Of a DNA stretch of 64,000 bases, positions 51,426 to 60,478 are shown one piece after another. Origin of the DNA: Pseudomonas fluorescens. GTDB taxonomy: Bacteria; Pseudomonadota; Gammaproteobacteria; Pseudomonadales; Pseudomonadaceae. The stretch covers positions 2,896,501-2,960,500 of the forward strand of contig NZ_CP078138.1 of NCBI RefSeq assembly GCF_019212185.1. Reading direction: 5' to 3'. How positions within the stretch are numbered: position 1 is the first letter of the stretch; each line of letters starts with the position of its first letter. The translations under genes were made by a program, and so were the position numbers. Under the pieces are notes generated by a model that saw only the letters and a program-made list of their open reading frames with translations, was not told the DNA's origin and ran no database searches.

Positions 51426-52223
51426 ATGTCTGCAACCTGTGATTTCACCCTCGCTGAATTGATGATTGTCGCCGCCTCCGAAGCCTGGCGCGGCAACGGT
51501 GAAGTGATCGCCTCCGGCCTCGGCGTGATCCCGCGCCTGGGCGCCAGCCTGGCCAAACTCACCCACAGCCCGGAACTGCTGATGACCGACAGCGAGGCGT
51601 TCCTGGTCGAAGAGCCGATCCCCCTCGGCCCGCGTGGCGACTTTGTGCCGCGTTACTCCGGCTACCTGTCCTTCGAGCGGGTCTTTGAGTGCGTGTGGGG
51701 CGGGCGTCGTCACGCGATGATCGGGCCGACCCAGATCGACCGCTGGGGCCAGACCAACCTGTCCTGCGTCGGCGACTATCAAAAGCCCAAGACTGCGATC
51801 CTCGGCGTGCGCGGCTTGCCCGGCAACAGCATCAACCACCGCAACTCGTTCTTCGTCCCCAGCCATAACAGCCGGGTGTTCGTCAGCGGCGAAGTGGACA
51901 TGGTCTCCGGCGTCGGCTTCCGTGCCGAGCGTTGGCCACAGGGCGTGCGTCGCGACCTGATGGACATCCATTGGGTGGTCAGCGACCTCTGCGTCCTCGA
52001 TTTCAACGGCCCGGAACGCGCGGTGCAAGTGCTGTCGTTGCACCCAGGTGTCAGCTTCGAACAGGTCCAGGACAACACCGGTTTCCCGTTGCTCAAGTCG
52101 GCGCAATTGGCTGAAACCGTGCATCCGACCGTGGAGCAACTGGCGCTGATCCGCCGCCTCGATCCCCACGACTACCGCGCCTCGGCGATCAAGGGCAACC
52201 CGCCCGGCATCCGCACGGCCTGA
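51426..52223 (+). CDS. ipdB: IpdB, beta subunit of the C/D-ring CoA-transferase-like hydrolase
   Basis: 265 residues. Segments such as LMTDSEAFLVEEP, GRRHAMIGPTQIDRWGQTNLS, GVRGLPGNSINHRNSFF and LSLHPGVSFEQVQDNTGF correspond to IpdB. It completes the IpdAB ring-opening enzyme together with the preceding gene. Ordinary 3-oxoacid CoA-transferases are the general family, but the neighbours (ipdC, echA20, hsaC) support the steroid function. Confidence 0.88.
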   Translation: MSATCDFTLAELMIVAASEAWRGNGEVIASGLGVIPRLGASLAKLTHSPELLMTDSEAFLVEEPIPLGPRGDFVPRYSGYLSFERVFECVWGGRRHAMIGPTQIDRWGQTNLSCVGDYQKPKTAILGVRGLPGNSINHRNSFFVPSHNSRVFVSGEVDMVSGVGFRAERWPQGVRRDLMDIHWVVSDLCVLDFNGPERAVQVLSLHPGVSFEQVQDNTGFPLLKSAQLAETVHPTVEQLALIRRLDPHDYRASAIKGNPPGIRTA

Positions 52224-52238
52224 ACCAGGGAGACGCCC

Positions 52239-53147
52239 ATGTACAGCAGCGACAGTGAATTTATCGTCCGCGAGGACAAGGCCGTCTACGAGACGGACAC
52301 CCCGGTGCTGTACAGCGTGGTCGAAGGCATCGCCACGCTGACGCTGAACCGGCCGACCTTCAATAACGCACAAAACTCGCAGATGACCTACGCCCTGGAC
52401 GCCGCGTTGCGCCAGGCGGTGGACGACGACTGCGTCAAGGTCATCGTCCTGCGTGGCGCCGGCAAGCACTTCTCGGCGGGCCATGACATCGGCACCCCGG
52501 GGCGTGACATCGACAAGCCGTTCGAGCGTGCGCACCTGTGGTGGGACCACACCAACAAACCCGGTGGCGAGCAACTCTACGCCCGCGAGCAGGAGGTGTA
52601 CCTGGGCATGTGCCGGCGCTGGCGGGAACTGCCCAAGCCGACCATCGCCATGGTGCACGGCGCCTGCGTGGCCGGTGGGTTGATGCTGGCCTGGGTCTGC
52701 GATTTGATCGTCGCCAGCGAGGACGCATTCTTCCAGGACCCGGTGGTGCGCATGGGCATTCCGGGGGTGGAGTATTTCGCCCATCCCTACGAAATGAACC
52801 CGCGCATCGCCAAGGAGTTCCTCTTCACCGGTGACCGCATGAGCGCCGCCCGGGCCCATGCGGTGGGCATGGTCAACCGCCTGGTGCCGCGTGAAGAACT
52901 GGAGCAGGCCACCTACGCTCTGGCCGCCGGCATTGCACGCCAGCCGCGCATGGGCCTGGCCCTGACCAAGCAGGCGATTAACCACGTCGAGGACCTGCAG
53001 GGCAAACGCACAGCCATGGATGCAGTGTTCGCCTGGCACCACTTTGCCCATGCCCATAACGAGCTGCTGTCCGGCGACAAACTGGGCGGCTTCGACGCCA
53101 AGGGCATGGCGCAGGCTAACAAGCAGGCCGAGGGCGAGCGTCAATGA
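52239..53147 (+). CDS. Crotonase-family enoyl-CoA hydratase
   Basis: 302 residues. LTLNRPTFNNAQNSQM, GAGKHFSAGHDI (oxyanion loop) and GACVAGGLMLAWVCDLIVAS are crotonase motifs. The loop GTPGRDIDKPFERAHLWWDH after the first oxyanion strand is longer than usual, and the tail carries extra His-rich sequence (FAWHHFAHAHNELL). It sits between ipdB and ipdC. Hydration of a C/D-ring-derived enoyl-CoA is likely; it is not the EchA20-type protein, which is encoded at 54253. It overlaps ipdC by four bases. Confidence 0.85.
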   Translation: MYSSDSEFIVREDKAVYETDTPVLYSVVEGIATLTLNRPTFNNAQNSQMTYALDAALRQAVDDDCVKVIVLRGAGKHFSAGHDIGTPGRDIDKPFERAHLWWDHTNKPGGEQLYAREQEVYLGMCRRWRELPKPTIAMVHGACVAGGLMLAWVCDLIVASEDAFFQDPVVRMGIPGVEYFAHPYEMNPRIAKEFLFTGDRMSAARAHAVGMVNRLVPREELEQATYALAAGIARQPRMGLALTKQAINHVEDLQGKRTAMDAVFAWHHFAHAHNELLSGDKLGGFDAKGMAQANKQAEGERQ

Positions 53148-54256
53148 ACCGCTGGCTCGATACGCCGCTGACTGCCGCCCTCGGCTGCCGCTACCCGATT
53201 GTGCAGACCGCCATGGGTTGGGTCGCCGACGCCAACCTGGTGATCGCCACCACCGAGGCTGGGGGCTTTGGCTTCCTCGCCGGCGCGACCATCGCCAGCG
53301 ACCAACTGGAAGGCGAGATCCGCAAGGTGATTGCCGCCACTGGCGGGAGTCATTTCGGCCTCAATTTCCATATGTTCCAGGACAACGCCGCACAGTGCGT
53401 TGACCTGGCGATCCAGTACCGCCTGCGGGCGGTGAGCTACGGCCGTGGCCCGGACAAACAGACCATCGCCCGTTTCAAGGCCGCCAAGGTGCTGTGCATC
53501 CCAACGGTCGGCGCGCTGAAACACGCGCTCAAGGCGGTGGAACTGGGCGCTGATCTGATCACCATCCAGGGCGGCGAGGGCGGGGGGCACACCGGCGGTG
53601 TACCGAGTTCGATCCTGCTGCCCCAGGTGCTGGCGGCGGTCAAGGTGCCAGTGATTGCCGCCGGTGGATTCGCCACTGGCCGTGGCCTGGCCTCGGTGCT
53701 GGCCGCTGGCGGCGCGGGGATCGCCATGGGCACAAGGTTCCTGATGACTCGCGAATCGCCGACCCCGGCCGCGACCCTTGAACGCTACCTCAAGGTCAAC
53801 GATCCGCAGCAGGTGCGCGTGACCCTGGCGGTGGACGGTATGCGCCATCGGATGATCGAAAACCGCTTCATCAATCACCTCGAACGGGCCAGCGCCTTTG
53901 GCCGTTTGCGCATTGCCCTGGGCAGCGCCTGGTCGTGGAAACAGCAGACCGGCATGAGCCTGGGGCACATGGCGGCGGTGTTTATCCGCGCCTTGCGCGA
54001 AGACCCGGCGGCACTCTCCCAGGTGGTCATGGCCGCCAACCAGCCGGTGTTGCTGCAACGCTCGATGGTCGATGGCATACCGGACGAGGGCATTCTGCCC
54101 AGTGGTCAGGTAGCCGCCGCCATCGGCGAATTGCTCAGCTGCCGTGAAGTCATCGAAAGCATCGCCAGCGAGGCCCAGCAATGCCTCGACGCATTGCTCG
54201 CGCGCAGTCAGCCCGTTTCCTCGAATCCACCCGTCAGCATTGGAGCCTCCCTGTGA
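53144..54256 (+). CDS. ipdC: IpdC, nitronate monooxygenase-family flavoprotein
   Basis: 370 residues, FMN-binding TIM barrel of the 2-nitropropane dioxygenase group. YPIVQTAMGWVADANLVIAT, IQGGEGGGHTGGVPSS and PVIAAGGFATGRGLASVLAAGGAGIAMGTRF (here in three parts) are standard. In the KstR2-type pathway IpdC acts on the C/D-ring CoA thioester to introduce a ring double bond before EchA20. The surrounding ipdA, ipdB and echA20 genes support that assignment. ATGA overlaps on both sides indicate tight coupling. Confidence 0.87.
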   Translation: MNRWLDTPLTAALGCRYPIVQTAMGWVADANLVIATTEAGGFGFLAGATIASDQLEGEIRKVIAATGGSHFGLNFHMFQDNAAQCVDLAIQYRLRAVSYGRGPDKQTIARFKAAKVLCIPTVGALKHALKAVELGADLITIQGGEGGGHTGGVPSSILLPQVLAAVKVPVIAAGGFATGRGLASVLAAGGAGIAMGTRFLMTRESPTPAATLERYLKVNDPQQVRVTLAVDGMRHRMIENRFINHLERASAFGRLRIALGSAWSWKQQTGMSLGHMAAVFIRALREDPAALSQVVMAANQPVLLQRSMVDGIPDEGILPSGQVAAAIGELLSCREVIESIASEAQQCLDALLARSQPVSSNPPVSIGASL

Positions 54257-55005
54257 ACCAGGCCTTTAGCACACAACTCAATCAGGGCATCGCTGAACTG
54301 GTGATCGCCAAACCTCCGGTCAATGCCCTCGACAGCCAGGAATGGCAAGCCCTGGCGCGGCAGATCGAAGCCCTCGGTGCCGACCCCGAAGTGCGGGTGA
54401 TCGTGATTCGCGCCGAAGGTCGCGGCTTCTGCGCCGGCGTCGACATCAAGGAACTGGACAAGCACCCCGAGCGCATCGTCGAGGTCAACGCCGGTAATTA
54501 CGCGACCTTCAAGGCCGTCCACCGTAACCCGGTGCCGGTGATTGTCGCGGTGCATGGCTTCGTCCTCGGTGGTGGCATCGGCATTACCGGGGCGGCGGAC
54601 ATCGTCGTTGCCTCCGAGTGCGCGACCTTCGCCCTGCCGGAAGTCGACCGTGGCGCCATGGGCGGCGGCGCGCATTTGCAGCGGCTGTTCCCGGTGCAGA
54701 AGGTCCGCTACCTGTTCTTCACCGGCGAGCAGATCGGCGCCCGCGAAGCCCTGCAATACGGCTTTATCGAGCGCATCGTCAGCAAGGAACAACTGCGGGA
54801 AACCGCCCTCGGCATCGCGGCGAAAATTGCCGCGAAAAGCCCGGGGATGATCCGCATCGCCAAGGAAGCCCTGAACGGCATCGAAGACGGCAACCTCGAG
54901 GACAAATACCGCTGGGAGCAGGGCTTCACCATGCAGGCCTATAGCAGCCCGGACTCTGCGGAAACGCGCCGGGCCTTCGTCGAAAAACGCGACGCCAAGT
55001 TCTGA
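54253..55005 (+). CDS. echA20: EchA20-like crotonase, ring-D hydrolase candidate
   Basis: 250 residues. PPVNALDSQEWQALA, IRAEGRGFCAGVDIKELDK and VVASECATFALPEVDRGAMG parallel EchA20 of Mycobacterium, which hydrolyses the ring-D ketone of the C/D-ring CoA ester rather than hydrating a double bond. The start is a GTG at 54253 that overlaps the ipdC stop (GTGA) and follows GGAG; an ATG at 54181 would overlap ipdC by 76 bases. Confidence 0.86.
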   Translation: MNQAFSTQLNQGIAELVIAKPPVNALDSQEWQALARQIEALGADPEVRVIVIRAEGRGFCAGVDIKELDKHPERIVEVNAGNYATFKAVHRNPVPVIVAVHGFVLGGGIGITGAADIVVASECATFALPEVDRGAMGGGAHLQRLFPVQKVRYLFFTGEQIGAREALQYGFIERIVSKEQLRETALGIAAKIAAKSPGMIRIAKEALNGIEDGNLEDKYRWEQGFTMQAYSSPDSAETRRAFVEKRDAKF

Positions 55006-55014
55006 GATAACGCC

Positions 55015-56178
55015 ATGGACCTGACTTACACCCCCAAGCAAAACGCTTTTCGCGCCGAAGTCCGCGCCTGGCTGGCGGCCAATCTGCCGCGCGAGCCGCT
55101 GGCCAGCTACGACACCCGCGAAGGCTTTGAACAGCACCGCGCCTGGGAGGCCAAGCTGTTCGAGAGCCGCTGGTCGATGGTGATGTGGCCCGCCGATCTC
55201 GGCGGGCGCGGTTGCGACCTGATCGAGTGGCTGATTTTCGAGGAAGAGTATTACGGTGCCGGCGCGCCGATGCGCATCAACCAGAACGGCCAACTGTTGC
55301 TCGGCCCGACCCTGATGGAGTTCGGAACCGCCGAGCAGAAACGCCGTTTCCTGCCACGCATGGCCGCCAGTCTGGATATGTGGGCGCAAGGCTGGTCGGA
55401 GCCGAACGCCGGTTCCGACATGGCGGCGATCACCAGCAAGGCCGTGCTCGACGGCGAGCACTACGTGATTAACGGCCAGAAAACCTGGTCGACCCGGGCG
55501 ATCTATGCCGACTGGCTGTTCGGCCTGTTCCGCAGCGAGCCGGGCTCCAGTCGGCACCACGGCCTGTCGTTCATCATGGTGCCGCTGGACGCGCCGGGCG
55601 TGAGCATCCGGCCGATCAAGGCGCTCAACGGCAAGGACGCCTTCGCCGAAGTGTTTTTCGACGACGTGCGCGTGCCGGTGGGCAATCGCATCGGCGCCGA
55701 AGGGCAGGGCTGGCATGTGGCGATGGCCACCGCCGGTTTCGAGCGCGGCCTGCTGCTGCGTTCGCCGGCACGCTTCCAGGCCACCGCACGCAAGTTGGTG
55801 GAGTTGTACAAGGCGCACCGTACCAGCGCCGACCGCGATCCGGGCTTGAGCGATGCCGTGCTGGAGACCTGGATGGGCGCCGAAAGCTATGCGCTGTCGG
55901 CCTATTACACGGTGGGGCGCTTGAGTCGCGGCGAGCAGATCGGCGCCGAATCGAGCATCAACAAGATCATCTGGTCCGAGCTGGACCTGAAGATGCATGA
56001 GACCGCCATGCGCATTCTTGGCGCCCGCGGCGAACTGGTGAACAAAGGCGCGCCGGCCGACGACGCCGCGGGTTGGTTGGAGGGCTTCCTGTTTGCCCAG
56101 TCCGGGCCGATCTACGCCGGCACCAACGAGATCCAGCGCAACATCATCGCCGAGCGCATGCTCGGCTTGCCGAAATAA
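55015..56178 (+). CDS. Acyl-CoA dehydrogenase, catalytic-type subunit (fourth pair)
   Basis: 387 residues. WSEPNAGSDMAAITSKA, TWSTRAIYADWLFGLFR, the helix ATAGFERGLLLRS with the probable catalytic Glu and IYAGTNEIQRNIIAERMLGLPK are intact. Its partner starts nine bases downstream. In this operon it is expected to dehydrogenate a CoA ester of the C/D-ring part (roles held by FadE30-FadE33 in actinobacteria), but which step cannot be read from the sequence. Confidence 0.87.
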   Translation: MDLTYTPKQNAFRAEVRAWLAANLPREPLASYDTREGFEQHRAWEAKLFESRWSMVMWPADLGGRGCDLIEWLIFEEEYYGAGAPMRINQNGQLLLGPTLMEFGTAEQKRRFLPRMAASLDMWAQGWSEPNAGSDMAAITSKAVLDGEHYVINGQKTWSTRAIYADWLFGLFRSEPGSSRHHGLSFIMVPLDAPGVSIRPIKALNGKDAFAEVFFDDVRVPVGNRIGAEGQGWHVAMATAGFERGLLLRSPARFQATARKLVELYKAHRTSADRDPGLSDAVLETWMGAESYALSAYYTVGRLSRGEQIGAESSINKIIWSELDLKMHETAMRILGARGELVNKGAPADDAAGWLEGFLFAQSGPIYAGTNEIQRNIIAERMLGLPK

Positions 56179-56187
56179 GGAACCGCC

Positions 56188-57246
56188 ATGGACTTCACTT
56201 TCAACGATGACCAGTTGGCGTTCCGCGAAGCCATCAGTCGTTTCCTGATGACCGAAGCGGCCCCGGAGATGCTCCGCGAGATCTGGGAAACCGATGTCGG
56301 CCGCTCTCGTGATCTACGGAACAAGATCGCCGAACAGGGCCTGACCGCGCTGTCGGTGCCCGAGGCCGAAGGCGGCTTGGGCATGGACGACCTGACCTGG
56401 GCGCTGATGACCCAGGAGCTGGGCTACTACGCGATTCCCGATTCACTGGCCGACACCGCTTACGTTGCCGCTGGCCTGCTCGCCGCATTGCCGAGTGAGC
56501 ATCCGGCCCGTGCCGAACTGTTGCCGCGCATCGCCGACGGCAGCCTGCGCCTGGCCATCAGTCATCCGGTGAATGCGCTGGTCAGCGATGCGCAGTTGGC
56601 CGAAGTGCTGATCCTCACCGACGGCGATGACATTCACCTGGTGCCGCGCTCGCAAGTGGACGTGCAAAGCCACGTCAGCATCGATGCGTCACGGCGTCTG
56701 GGCCAGGTGTCCTGGACGCCGACGCCGGCCAGCTGCATTGCCAGTGGCGAGCAGGGCCGCGCATTGCAGGCGCGCTTGCTGGATCGAGGGGCGCTGTCGG
56801 TGGCCGGGCAGTTGCTCGGGCTGGCGCAACGCATGCTCGACCTGTCAGTGGACTACGTGGCCCAGCGCAAGCAGTTCGGCAAGCCGATCGGCAGCTTCCA
56901 GGCGGTCAAGCATCACCTGGCCGATGTTGCCCGCTACATCGAGCAGGCCAAGCCGGTGCTGTACCGCGCCGCCCATGCGCTGGCCCGTGGCGACGTAAAT
57001 GCCGGCGCCTGGGTTTCGCAGGCACGGCTGGCGGCCAACGAAGCCAGCTGGATCGCTGCGCGCAAGGGCATCCAGGTGCACGGCGCGATGGGATACACCT
57101 GGGAAGTCGATCTGCAAATGTTCATGAAGCGCGCCTGGGCCCTCGATGCGTCCTGGGGCGACCGTGGTTTTCACAAGACCCGTGTCAGCGACTACCTGTT
57201 CGCCGATACCACCGGCCTGGGGCCGGGACATACTTTCGAGGAATGA
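56188..57246 (+). CDS. Acyl-CoA dehydrogenase, small-type partner subunit (fourth pair)
   Basis: 352 residues. RKQFGKPIGSFQAVKHHLADVARY and IQVHGAMGYTWEVDLQMFMKRAW are conserved. Where the partner has FERG this chain reads LLDRGALSVAGQLLG, so the catalytic Glu is replaced by Asp. It follows the catalytic-type gene by nine bases and precedes a thiolase by three, in the order expected for one beta-oxidation round. Confidence 0.86.
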   Translation: MDFTFNDDQLAFREAISRFLMTEAAPEMLREIWETDVGRSRDLRNKIAEQGLTALSVPEAEGGLGMDDLTWALMTQELGYYAIPDSLADTAYVAAGLLAALPSEHPARAELLPRIADGSLRLAISHPVNALVSDAQLAEVLILTDGDDIHLVPRSQVDVQSHVSIDASRRLGQVSWTPTPASCIASGEQGRALQARLLDRGALSVAGQLLGLAQRMLDLSVDYVAQRKQFGKPIGSFQAVKHHLADVARYIEQAKPVLYRAAHALARGDVNAGAWVSQARLAANEASWIAARKGIQVHGAMGYTWEVDLQMFMKRAWALDASWGDRGFHKTRVSDYLFADTTGLGPGHTFEE

Positions 57247-57249
57247 GTC

Positions 57250-58404
57250 ATGGCCCAACAAGCCTACATCGTTGATGCCCTGCGCAGCCCCACCGGCAAG
57301 CGCAAGGGCGCCCTGAGCGCGATCCACGCCATCGACCTTGGCGCCCATGTGCTCAAGGCGCTGGTGGAACGCAACACGATCCCGGCCGAGGATTACGACG
57401 ACGTGATCTTCGGCTGCGTCGATACCATTGGTTCACAGGCCGGTGACATCGCTCGCACCAGTTGGCTGGCGGCCGGGTTGCCGCTGACCGTGCCCGGGAC
57501 CACGGTGGATCGCCAGTGCGGCTCGTCGCAACAGGCCCTGCATTTTGCTGCGCAGGCGGTGATGAGCGGCACCCAGGACGTGGTCGCGGTGGGCGGGGTG
57601 CAGACCATGACCCAGATCCCGATTTCCTCGGCGATGCTCGCCGGTCAGCCGCTGGGCTTTGCCGATCCGTTCTCCGGCAGCGTTGGCTGGCGTGCACGCT
57701 TCGGTCAGCAACCGGTGAACCAGTTCTACGCCGCGCAACGGATTGCCGACCACTGGAACATCAGCCGCGAGCAGATGGAAGCCTTTGCCCTGCACAGCCA
57801 CGAGCGCGCCTTGGCGGCCACCGCTAGCGGCCGCTTTGCCCGGGAAATCGTCAGTTGCCACGGCCTGACGATGGATGAGACGCCGCGTCAGAGCAGCCTG
57901 GCGAAGATGGCCGAGCTGCAACCGGTGGATCCGCAGTTCCCGTCGATCACGGCGGCGGTGTCGAGCCAGACCTGCGACGCCTCGGCGGCGTTGCTGGTGG
58001 TTTCCGAGGCGGCGCTCAAGCGCTACGACCTGACGCCGCGGGCACGGATCCATCAGTTGACGGTGCTGGGTGACGATCCGATCTGGCACCTCACGGCGCC
58101 GATTGCCGCAACCCGCAAGGCCCTGGCCAAGAGCGGCCTGAGCATGGCCGACATCGACCGGGTGGAAATCAACGAAGCCTTTGCGTCGGTGGTGATGGCC
58201 TGGGCCAAGGAGCTGGATTACGACCCGGCCCGCACCAACGTCAACGGTGGGGCGATTGCCCTCGGGCATCCGCTGGGGGCTACCGGTGCGCGTCTGATGA
58301 CCACGCTGCTCAACGAGCTGGAATGCAGCGGCGGTCGCTATGGCCTGCAGACCATGTGCGAAGGCGGCGGCCAGGCCAACGTGACGATCATCGAGCGTTT
58401 GTAA
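57250..58404 (+). CDS. Thiolase (acetyl-CoA C-acyltransferase)
   Basis: 384 residues. The nucleophile Cys is in DRQCGSSQQALH (about residue 90); [34 protein letters not shown] and TMCEGGGQANVTIIERL give the His and second Cys of the active site. It is a true thiolase, unlike the two Ltp-type proteins. Closest in form to FadA5/FadA6-type steroid thiolases; it should release acetyl- or propionyl-CoA from the C/D-ring chain after the upstream dehydrogenase and hydratases. Confidence 0.88.
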   Translation: MAQQAYIVDALRSPTGKRKGALSAIHAIDLGAHVLKALVERNTIPAEDYDDVIFGCVDTIGSQAGDIARTSWLAAGLPLTVPGTTVDRQCGSSQQALHFAAQAVMSGTQDVVAVGGVQTMTQIPISSAMLAGQPLGFADPFSGSVGWRARFGQQPVNQFYAAQRIADHWNISREQMEAFALHSHERALAATASGRFAREIVSCHGLTMDETPRQSSLAKMAELQPVDPQFPSITAAVSSQTCDASAALLVVSEAALKRYDLTPRARIHQLTVLGDDPIWHLTAPIAATRKALAKSGLSMADIDRVEINEAFASVVMAWAKELDYDPARTNVNGGAIALGHPLGATGARLMTTLLNELECSGGRYGLQTMCEGGGQANVTIIERL

Positions 58405-58465
58405 TTTTTTCCTTTCTGGTCGCCGTTTCCAAACGTACGGCCCATTCGTCTTCAAGGAGTCAATC

Positions 58466-59344
58466 ATGTCCATTTGTGCAGACCGCACCGTGATCATCAC
58501 CGGGGCCGGCGGCGGCCTCGGTCGCGCCTACGCCCTGGCTTTCGCCGCGCAAGGCGCCAATGTGGTGGTCAACGATATCCGCGCCGAAGCCGCCGAAGAT
58601 GTGGCCGGCGAGATTCGCGCCGAGGGTGGCCAAGCCATCGCCAACAGTGACGACATCACTACCCTGGACACCGCGCAACGCATCGTCGATGCGGCCTTGG
58701 CGGCTTTCGGCGAAGTGCATGTGCTGATCAACAACGCCGGGGTGCTGCGCGATCGCATGTTCATCAGCCTCAGCGAAGAGGACTGGGACATGGTCATGCG
58801 CGTGCACCTCAAGGGGCATTACTGCCTGGCCAACATTCTTGGCCGCCGCTGGCGCGACCTGGCCAAGGCCGGCACGCCGGTGGATGCGCGGATCATCAAC
58901 ACCAGCTCCGGTGCCGGTTTGCAGGGCTCGGTGGGGCAGTCGAATTATTCGGCAGCCAAGGGTGGCATCGCGGCCTTGACCCTGGTACAGGCGGCAGAGC
59001 TGGCGCGTTACGGCGTCACCGCCAACGCCCTGGCCCCGGCAGCACGTACCTCGATGACCGAGAGCGCGATGCCGGATGTGGTGAAAAAGCCTGAAGACGG
59101 CAGCTTCGATGCCTGGGCCGCAGAGAACGTCGCGCCGCTGGTGGTGTGGCTGGGTAGTGCGGCGTCAGCCCATGTCAGCGGCCAGGTGTTTGAAAGCCAG
59201 GGCGGTCGGATCTCCCTGGGCGACGGCTGGCGCACTGGGGTCACCCGGGATAAGGGGGCGTTGTGGCAGGTTGACGAAATTGGCGAAGCGGTAAACGCCA
59301 TCCTCGCCGAAGCACCGAAAGCGCAGCGGGTGTGGGGTAGCTGA
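58466..59344 (+). CDS. SDR-family 3-hydroxyacyl-CoA dehydrogenase-like protein
   Basis: 292 residues, longer than a classical SDR because of extra C-terminal sequence (GWRTGVTRDKGALWQVDEIG). TGAGGGLG, NNAGVLRDRMFISLSEEDWD, NTSSGAGLQGS and NYSAAKGG are the pattern of the dehydrogenase part of peroxisomal multifunctional enzyme type 2 and of the extra SDRs next to echA20 in actinobacteria. Oxidation of a beta-hydroxyacyl-CoA in the same round as the neighbouring thiolase is likely. Last gene before a REP-rich gap. Confidence 0.83.
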   Translation: MSICADRTVIITGAGGGLGRAYALAFAAQGANVVVNDIRAEAAEDVAGEIRAEGGQAIANSDDITTLDTAQRIVDAALAAFGEVHVLINNAGVLRDRMFISLSEEDWDMVMRVHLKGHYCLANILGRRWRDLAKAGTPVDARIINTSSGAGLQGSVGQSNYSAAKGGIAALTLVQAAELARYGVTANALAPAARTSMTESAMPDVVKKPEDGSFDAWAAENVAPLVVWLGSAASAHVSGQVFESQGGRISLGDGWRTGVTRDKGALWQVDEIGEAVNAILAEAPKAQRVWGS

Positions 59345-59606
59345 CGCAACACCGCATCATCTTCATCGCCACGGTGCGACGATTCGACAGGCTCGCTCCC
59401 TCAGATGTCGGAGGCGGTCACAGAATTTGCGATGTATCCGAAACTGTAGGAGCGAGCCTGCTCGCGATGAGGCCGGCACATCCAAAGAAAATGTCGAATC
59501 TGCCGCCGCCATCGCGAGCAGGCTCGCTCCTACAGGGGGCATTGGTTGAGCGCAAATTTTGTGACAGCCGCCTTGCAGCTTGCAGCTTGAATCTTCCCCC
59601 TGTTTC
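59345..59606. repeat. Gap with an inverted REP pair
   Basis: The gap to the next gene is 338 bases. CTGTAGGAGCGAGCCTGCTC at 59444 and its inverted mate GAGCAGGCTCGCTCCTACAG ending at 59535 form a REP pair. No gene is supported before the operator at 59607. Confidence 0.8.
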
Positions 59607-59624
59607 TACCCCATTTTGACGATG
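59607..59624 (+). promoter_or_regulatory. 18-bp steroid-regulon operator for the ipdF operon
   Basis: TACCCCATTTTGACGATG: the right half-site is good, the left is weaker. A TTCAACT tract at 59645-59651 lies at the -10 position. Confidence 0.62.
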
Positions 59625-59682
59625 TGCCCCCACCACCCCTCGGGTTCAACTACCGCCATTGATTCCTTCGGAGGTAGACCCT

Positions 59683-60468
59683 GTGAGACAAGCCCCCCCT
59701 TATGTGCCCGGTCATCAGTTGCTGGCCGGCAAGTCGGTGTTGATTACGGCGGCGGCCGGTGCCGGGATTGGTTATTCGGCGGCGCGGCGCAGTGCCGAGG
59801 AGGGTTGCCGGGCGCTGATGATTTCCGATGTGCATCCGCGCCGTCTCGAAGAGGCGGTGGAGCGCCTGAAGGCCGAGACCGGGTTGCAGGCGATTTACGG
59901 CCAGTTGTGCAACGTCACGGTCGAAGACGAGGTGCAGGCCCTGGTAGCGGCCGCCGAACAAGCGTTGGGCGGGGTCGATGTATTGATCAATAACGCCGGC
60001 CTCGGTGGCCAGAAGCGCGTGGTCGAGATGAGCGACGAAGAATGGCAACGGGTACTGGATGTGACCCTCACCGGCACCTTTCGCATGACCCGCGCCATGC
60101 TCCCACACATGCAGCGCCGTGGCGCCGGGGCCATCGTCAACAACGCGTCGGTGCTCGGTTGGCGGGCGCAGAAGGAGCAGGCGCATTACGCCGCCGCCAA
60201 GGCCGGGGTGATGGCGCTGACCCGCTGCAGCGCCCTCGAAGCCGCCGAGTTCGGCGTACGCATCAACGCCGTGTCGCCGTCGATTGCCCTGCACGATTTC
60301 CTCAAGAAAGCCTCCAGCGAAGCACTGCTCGCCAGCCTCGCCGGACGCGAAGCCTTCGGCCGTGCCGCAGAAGTCTGGGAAGTCGCCAACGTGATGATGT
60401 TTTTGGCCAGCGACTACGCCTCCTACATGGTCGGCGAAGTGCTGTCCGTCAGTTCGCAGCAGGCATGA
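59683..60468 (+). CDS. ipdF: IpdF-like SDR, C/D-ring hydroxyacyl-CoA dehydrogenase
   Basis: 261 residues. The N-terminal PGHQLLAGKSVLITAAAGAG, NNAGLGGQKRVVEMSDEEWQ, NNASVLGWRAQKEQAHYAAA and VSPSIALHDFLKKASSEALL run parallel to IpdF of actinobacteria as I recall it. The cofactor loop is AAAGAGIG and the active-site pair is in HYAAAK. IpdF interconverts the 5-hydroxy and 5-oxo forms of C/D-ring CoA intermediates. GTG 59683 is used because CGGAGG stands seven bases upstream; the TTG at 59659 has no ribosome site. Confidence 0.85.
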   Translation: MRQAPPYVPGHQLLAGKSVLITAAAGAGIGYSAARRSAEEGCRALMISDVHPRRLEEAVERLKAETGLQAIYGQLCNVTVEDEVQALVAAAEQALGGVDVLINNAGLGGQKRVVEMSDEEWQRVLDVTLTGTFRMTRAMLPHMQRRGAGAIVNNASVLGWRAQKEQAHYAAAKAGVMALTRCSALEAAEFGVRINAVSPSIALHDFLKKASSEALLASLAGREAFGRAAEVWEVANVMMFLASDYASYMVGEVLSVSSQQA

Positions 60469-60478
60469 GGATCCGCCC

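Noticed and set aside
51015..53144. 709-codon minus-strand ORF opposite ipdA-ipdB-crotonase
   Set aside because: Spans three real plus-strand genes and shows no recognisable domain; third-position GC bias explains the open frame.
52239..53147. Assigning this crotonase as EchA20
   Set aside because: It is 302 residues with a long extra loop; the 250-residue protein at 54253 matches the EchA20 pattern far better.
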